From positions 331,501 through 395,500 of the forward strand of contig JAHLKC010000006.1 in NCBI GenBank assembly GCA_025449115.1: a DNA stretch of 64,000 bases. The letters are read 5' to 3'. The position numbers and the translations under genes are program-made. Position 1 is the stretch's first letter, and each line of letters begins with the position of its first letter. Shown here in pieces: positions 59,093 to 64,000 of this stretch. This DNA comes from Chytridium lagenaria (taxonomy: Eukaryota; Chytridiomycota; Chytridiomycetes; Chytridiales; Chytridiaceae). The notes beneath the pieces are model-generated. The model saw only the letters and a list, made by a program, of their open reading frames with translations. It was not told the DNA's origin and ran no database searches.

Positions 59093-59942
59093 ATGATGAT
59101 CCGGTCTTTGCGCTCTGTGTGTGCCTTTACGGGATCGAAGGCATCCGTTGCTGTCGGGCGGATGGCTGTTGGAGCTGCCACGAAGAGTGTTAGCGCCGGT
59201 GTCAGAGGGTTCAGTGCGGTGAGATTTGAATTGACCATATCTTCAAGTGTTTTCTTTCTTTTTGGTTTCTATGAATATGGTCCACAGAATTCGGGTCTGA
59301 CGGTATCGTTTCTGTTCTGCAAACCAGACTCCAGCACCTTCTGGACTGTTCAAAGAGTATCTCAAGACGGTAAAGGAGAATGTGAAGGAGGTGAATGTCG
59401 CGTACTTGGATCAGGCGCTTGCAAAGGTTCCTGGGGTTGAGTTGCAGGAGGGCTTTCATCTGTGGATGTGAGGTCAGTACGGAGTTTTAGAGATGTGGTG
59501 TTGATTTACATTTCAGGGAGCCTTACGAGTGGAACGAGGAACGGATTCCTTGTGCGATTTATTTTGGACGGGGAACCTTGGAGAGAGATATTGTAAGTTT
59601 TTCTGTTGGTATACTTCCGTTTTATTTCTTCGTTGCAATACTATTTATTATACATATATGCACTTGTTAAAAGATTTTATGGTGGTTTCCGTATCTTCTA
59701 AAATATTCGCATATTAATATTTTCCCCTTATTCTTTTATAGGAGCAATTTATCCCCGACACCTCCGCCGAGATCATTGTCTACTGTGCCGCGGGCAATCG
59801 ATCGCTTCTCGCCGCTGACTCGCTGCGCCGACTTGGATACAAGAATGTGGCATCCCTTGCTGGTGGGATTGGCGAGTGGAGGAGGTCTGGGAAGAGGGTT
59901 GAACAGAATTTCAATGCCTACAGTGAGAGAGTCAAGTATTAA
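59093..59942 (+). CDS. Rhodanese-domain protein, probably mitochondrial
   Basis: Single-domain sulfurtransferase. MMIRSLRSVCAFTGSKASVA begins a 42-residue Arg/Ser/Ala presequence ending GFSA at the donor (59219). The next coding piece is TPAPSGLFKEYLKTVKENVK, entered at about 59328; a short run NSGLT at 59288-59302 would need a 25-nt intron and is probably intronic. After a one-base shift near 59448 the rhodanese domain reads SVDVR, then REPYEWNEERIPCAIYFGRG, TLERDI, and across an intron EQFIPDTSAEIIVYCAAGNR. The active-site loop CAAGNRS has the persulfide-forming Cys. LRRLGYKNVASLAGGIGEW follows, ending SERVKY with TAA at 59940. Roles include thiosulfate or glutathione persulfide transfer; the substrate is not readable. 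Confidence 0.88.
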
Positions 59943-60739
59943 ACATAGTTTATCTTTTTTTTCTTTTTGCTTATTTTACGTGCTGATCCCATATCGAATT
60001 GCAACGAGGGTTTTTGGGAGGGTTTTTTTTGGGAAGGGTGCCAGATATCGACAGGGGAAAATGTAGATGATTGATGCACTTGCGAGTCTTTTTTAGAGAC
60101 ATGTTTGCAGGCCTCCCCGCTTAACTTTTGTCAGAAAGTGCATTTTTGAGGAAAGTTTAACCGACGTTTATTCAGAGTGAGGGGCTGCCACAACTGCAAG
60201 TCGAGGTCTGTTTTTTCAAACTCCTCGACTATCACCAGTACCACCACGTAATCCAGAGTTGAAGGTTTTGAACGAAAACACTAAATTTGGAAATGTATGG
60301 ACGCAAGGAATCACGAGGAGACGTCAGTCAAGTACTTTAATTGACCTGCGAAGATGTATCTTACAATATGTGGTCGAAACCGAATACAGATCACAAAAAA
60401 AAGTCACAAAAACAAAGACGGCTATTGAGTAGGTGGTAAGGCGAGCCAACATAATCCTACCTGTAGCAGTCGCGCGCTCTTATGGCGGGAACGAGAGCAA
60501 CAACTTTTATTTACTAAAACATGGCATATGTTGTCGTAGCGTCGAAAAAAAATCGTAGATAACATGATCTTTAGAGCTGTCCTTCTGACACTGGCTGAAC
60601 GAAGGAATGCACATCTAGCCGTACTTTCGCAGCCTTATTTTACCTTCAATATTGCTGCCAATCGCCTCCTATGAGCGTAGTCACATAAGCTGAGGTATTA
60701 TAGCACAACGGGGTAAGATCAGTAAGTCATTCATAATTC

Positions 60740-60813
60740 CGTCTTATGCTGTGATCAATAGCAGGCTCGCAATTGCGTCTGATTGCTGTGATCAATAGCA
60801 GGCTCGCAATTGC
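60740..60813 (+). repeat. Two-copy 37-bp tandem repeat
   Basis: A 30-bp core beginning TGCTGTGATCAATAGCAGGC is present at 60747-60776 and again, identical, at 60784-60813, with similar flanks (CGTCTTA and CGTCTGAT). It is intergenic. No coding potential was seen. Confidence 0.9.
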
Positions 60814-61278
60814 CGTGTACACTCGATCTAGGTACTTTGCCCTCCTCTTCTCTTGAGCAAAGATAATCCCAATTTTAGCGCCTCGTGTGCTATATATGTA
60901 TGGTACATGTGGTCCATCTGTTGACAATCTCTGGATACAAAGCTTTTTATCAATAATAAATAAATAAATATTTCACAGATGATGATGGTTGCACAAACAT
61001 TGTATTTGTATCACTGATAGACGGCTTGTTTTTATGTCCATATGCAGCAAGCATGACAATTATTATATATGTATGTATGAGAAGGAGAAGAAAAAAAATA
61101 TATTTAATAAATAAATAATAATAATAATAAAGGGGGGGGGGGGGTGTTGGGGTCTTTTTGGTCAAGACCTATATATTTATTATATAGTCACAACAACCTG
61201 ATATTTATTACTGCTCACTTTGACTTTGCATTATTGCCTTGCACTGCTCCTTCTAGAGCTATGGCTTCCCGTGAGTAC

Positions 61279-61347
61279 CTACTCTACCCTACTCTACTCT
61301 ACTCTACTCTACTCCTACTCTACTCCTACTCTACTCCTACCCTACTC
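61279..61347 (+). repeat. CTACT/CCTACT microsatellite
   Basis: About 13 units of CTACT and CCTACT, immediately after a GTGAGT donor-like site at 61271 and inside the putative first intron of the TIR-LRR gene. A run of this kind is length-variable and may affect splicing. Confidence 0.85.
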
Positions 61348-61432
61348 TTCCTTTCTGATGAATGATGATCCTTGCTCGGTCTTTGCTAACAAGACAATTC
61401 AGAGCAGCATCCATATTTGGGTACACCTCGAA

Positions 61433-64000
61433 ATGGCCACACTGGCCATGCAACTGACATTCCCATCCCCCACTTCTCCAGTGGAACAACCTGGAGAAGC
61501 CCCAGTTCCTCCTCAGCGCATAGCTTCCAGCCGTGCTGAAGTAGATGTGGTCACTCATCTCAAGAGGACTATGCAAAAGCTGCAAGAAACACTCAACGAG
61601 CGCCAGAATCAGATTGCTCAGTTGAAGGCTGTGATCAACAGCTCTGAATCTACAGCTGCTAAATCTGTTGCCCCATCTGTAGTAAGCAATGTCGCTACAC
61701 CAGCAGTCGCAGTCTCACCATTGTCCCCACCAACGTCTCCCCGTTCCCTGGCAAAGCCTAAAGGTAGTACGGTTAACTCTCTGATCTTCAACACTCATGC
61801 ATCTTTGCAGATGATACCATCGAGCTTTCCATTCGCAAATTTCTGGCCGTCACTACCGGGGATGAGCAGTCTCTCGCGTCTGACGATGACTTTTTGGATA
61901 TTCTAAACAGTATTGACGAAAAGATCAAAAAGCGACTAGATAGTGACGAAGCTCAACTCGCCGACATGAAGGCAAAGATTGCTGATAAAGAAAGAGAATG
62001 GCAGGACCAAACATCAGCATCGGTCGATGATGTGCACGGACTTCGGACGGTTGCCTGGTCAAATTGGCCTTGGAGAAACAAGATGGGACCGTCATCTTAT
62101 AAGTTTGACTACTTCATCTCCTACCGTGTATCATCTGAATCTGCGCTGGCCCGCGAATTGCGTCTTGAACTTGAATTGAGGGGTAAAAAAGCCTTCCTCG
62201 ACCAAGAAGAGCTTAAAGATGGAGAGGTATGCTTCTTCACAATAGTGTGATACTCTTTGCTAAATAACTGCAAAGGATTGGAGGCAAGGTTTCGTGACAG
62301 GACTTAAACGCTCCAAAGTCGTTATTCTGCTCATTTCTAAAGGTTGCATTGAGCGAATGAAGAGATCCTCGAGGGATGTCGACAATGTTCTCCTGGAGTG
62401 GGAGACGGCTCTTTGTGCACAGGACATGGGCTTTTGCCATGTGATTCCAGGTACGCGGGCAAAGCTATTTGGTTCTTGGTCACAGTCTGACTTTTTACGA
62501 ATTAGTTTTCATCGGATTGGGAGAGCTTGACTTTAAAGAGTATCCGAAGGAACGAGCCAACATGACATCGAAGGAAAATGCGAATGATATGGTGTGCCAG
62601 CAGAGTGCATTCACCACGCTCAGCCAAGTTCAGGCGATCGCTCGAAGAATCGACCATCCTTATCCCAAGGAAGGGTGCTACGATGAGCTGATCGACGCTA
62701 TAGTGAAGGAGATTGATGTATTCGATGGATTGCATATCAGCAAGGCCTCTCGCAGAGCGATGCTTGCTTATTTTGAGCTCGCATCGATAGATGCGTTTAC
62801 ATCAGAGCATAAGGATCCTCTTAAAACGTGGATGAGCGATTCAGTTCACATTCTCATATACCTCGAAAGCATTTCGATAAGGCCCGAGCAGTTTTGGAAC
62901 ATAACAACACATGGAAGCATTTCACTATCGGCGGTAAAATTTATTCCAGACCTACTAGTTTACTTGACGTTCTTTTTTCAAATCAGATATGGGGTCTTTG
63001 GAGGATTTAAGGGCATTTTTGAAAATCGTTATGATGAAATCGCCACGAAGCGTTGATATCCAAGGCAAGTTAATGAGTTTTGATACCCTTTTATATCTCT
63101 ATGCATGCTCTTGAAAATCTGATTCTATTTTATTACTTTTACATCATGCTCATTTTCGCATTATGCTTTCTTTTATCATTTCAGGTCGTACGCTGGATGA
63201 TGAAGAGTTTAAAGCACTTTTTACATTTTGGGTGGCTTGCAAGGATATGCCAAGTATCGCGTTGACTGGTGGGTTTACCGCCGCCTGGACCACCTTTATT
63301 GATTCTCTTTACAGAATGTACAATAGAGGATGAACGCGACTTTGGTTCTTTCTATTCGTTAGTTTCTTCTATATCCGGTATCGAAGAAATTATATTTTCG
63401 GGCGGAGGTTTGAGTTTGTCGCCTTCCTTTTTTTCTAATTTCCTCTAAAGATATGTACATGGATACATTTACGACGTTTGTTGCTGAAAAGTTGATCAAT
63501 GCAGTCAAAACCAGCGAAAAAATTTCAAGCATTAGGCTGTCATGTAGTTTGCATTTGATTTTGCTTTCATTAACTTTTTTTAGCATTGTCGTTTGAAGAA
63601 GAAGCTTTTGAAAAATTGATGAAAGGTTTGAAAGATACAGCGGTTAGCAAGCTGGATTTGTCCGGTACGCAATTGTTCTCCCGCATTTACTAATTTTTCT
63701 AGGAAATATATTAGATAGCCCTGCCGAGCTTATCGGCGAGTTTTTAAGAAATAACACGACTTTAAAGGACTTTACTTACTCAGGTGAGCTTAGCTTCGAA
63801 AGTGATTTGCTGAGTATTGTCTTATTTACTTTTGATTGATGTAGACAATTACCTTGATGACGAGCAACTCTTACTGATTATCGATGGCTTGAAGAATAAC
63901 ACCACCATTCGCAGTCTCAAGCTCCACGGTATGCAATATTTAGTTACCTTTTTATCCTCATATGAATATTTTGTGATAGGCGCGAATCCCGACAATGTTA
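61433..64000 (+). CDS. Coiled-coil/TIR/leucine-rich-repeat protein (partial, 3' end off window)
   Basis: Immune-receptor-like protein cut by the window edge. Exons: 61433-61763 (MATLAMQLTFPSPTSPVEQP, then a coiled coil KRTMQKLQETLNERQNQIAQ), 61811-62226 (IDEKIKKRLDSDEAQLADMK coiled coil; TIR start KFDYFISYRVSSESALAREL and KKAFLDQEELKDGE), 62276-62450 (DWRQGFVTGLKRSKVVILLI; DNVLLEWETAL), 62506-63064 (VFIGLGELDFKEYP; DELIDAIVKEI), then one LRR per exon from 63185. The Glu codons at 62396 and 62402 (LLEWE) sit where TIR NADases keep their catalytic Glu. Frame shifts near 62840 and 62979 connect HIPRKHFDKARAVLEHNNTW and SDMGSLEDLRAFLKIVMMKS. No Walker A motif is visible. Start 61433 is the first Met of the good frame; an upstream 61261-61270 exon does not keep phase. 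Confidence 0.75.
63185..64000 (+). repeat. Leucine-rich repeat exon array
   Basis: Part of the TIR-LRR gene. Six complete exons, 63185-63268, 63315-63401, 63451-63543, 63584-63664, 63703-63783 and 63845-63928, have lengths 84, 87, 93, 81, 81 and 84 nt, and a seventh begins at 63980. Each encodes one ribonuclease-inhibitor-like repeat of 27-31 residues (for example KLDLSG, then NILDSPAELIGEFLRNNTTL, and NYLDDEQLLLIIDGLKNNTT). All boundaries are phase 1. The donor of the second exon is GC rather than GT as read. Confidence 0.8.

Larger units (their letters stand above)
59943..61432. other. Intergenic region before the TIR-LRR gene
   Basis: About 1.5 kb. It contains the 3' UTR of the rhodanese gene, the 37-bp tandem repeat, an AT-rich block with (ATA)n near 61106-61130, a run of 13 G at 61132-61144, and a TATA-rich stretch near 61169-61185. 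A possible 5' exon, ATGGCTTCCC with a perfect GTGAGT donor, lies at 61261-61270. No other gene is supported. Confidence 0.5.

Noticed and set aside
59288..59327. A 25-nt intron in the rhodanese gene
   Set aside because: Far shorter than the other introns here; a single intron from 59219 to 59327 gives an equally good protein.
60747..60813. CRISPR-like repeat
   Set aside because: Only two copies, a 7-bp spacer and a eukaryotic context; a simple tandem duplication.
1..64000. tRNA or rRNA genes, transposons, viral insertions
   Set aside because: No cloverleaf, rRNA block, reverse transcriptase, transposase or capsid-like frame was recognised by eye; a covariance-model and profile search would be needed to exclude small ones.

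Overview
This is a eukaryotic nuclear window, most likely from an early-diverging fungus and probably chytrid-like. Genes are separated by short gaps and interrupted by many short GT-AG introns of roughly 40-110 nt, and the standard genetic code fits (TAA, TAG and TGA all end conserved proteins). Several families are fungal in character: a Yme2/RNA12 mitochondrial escape protein, an Mcp1 (DUF1691) protein and an AVT3-type vacuolar amino-acid transporter. The exact lineage is inference; no rRNA or marker gene settles it.

Layout. 1-925 (-) DCAF5-like WD40 protein, cut by the left edge. 1537-3231 (+) mitochondrial seryl-tRNA synthetase. 3526-7058 (-) CH-DH-PH-WW-WW RhoGEF. 7325-7420 (-) glutaredoxin pseudogene next to an intact glutaredoxin (7744-8169 -). 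8280-9190 (+) NatC catalytic subunit Naa30. 9314-11005 (+) polysaccharide deacetylase. 11321-13953 (+) large acidic Ser/Thr-rich protein. 13951-18853 (+) RhoGAP. 19259-22216 (+) F-box/ankyrin-like protein. 22718-25583 (-) Yme2, head to head with a mitochondrial PPR protein (25602-29440 +). 29547-32070 (-) threonyl-tRNA synthetase. 32156-32981 (-) small TPR-like protein. 33008-34766 (-) Sof1, head to head with Noc2 (34854-37886 +). 38044-41238 (-) Mex67/NXF mRNA exporter. 41417-42594 (-) 2OG-Fe(II) oxygenase. 42937-44089 (+) Mcp1-like. 44160-45901 (+) RF2-type organellar release factor. 46180-48817 (-) AVT3-like transporter. 50013-51549 (+) Tim44. 52888-53953 (-) Isu1. 54532-58535 (-) Vps35. 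59093-59942 (+) rhodanese. 61433-64000 (+) TIR-LRR protein, cut by the right edge.

Themes. About nine genes act in mitochondria: SerRS, Yme2, PPR, Mcp1, RF2-type factor, Tim44, Isu1, rhodanese and possibly glutaredoxin. A second group serves ribosome and RNA biology (Sof1, Noc2, Mex67, ThrRS) and a third Rho signalling (RhoGEF and RhoGAP). Two pairs share very short divergent promoters: Yme2/PPR and Sof1/Noc2.

Quality warning. Most conserved genes carry one or more single-base frameshifts, often at homopolymers, while the protein continues correctly in a neighbouring frame. This looks like an insufficiently polished assembly rather than gene decay. CDS spans below therefore cover the whole gene, introns included, and do not imply an uninterrupted reading frame.

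The most interesting locus is at the right edge: a coiled-coil/TIR protein followed by leucine-rich repeats encoded one per exon with identical intron phase. It resembles an immune receptor but shows no nucleotide-binding domain in the part visible.
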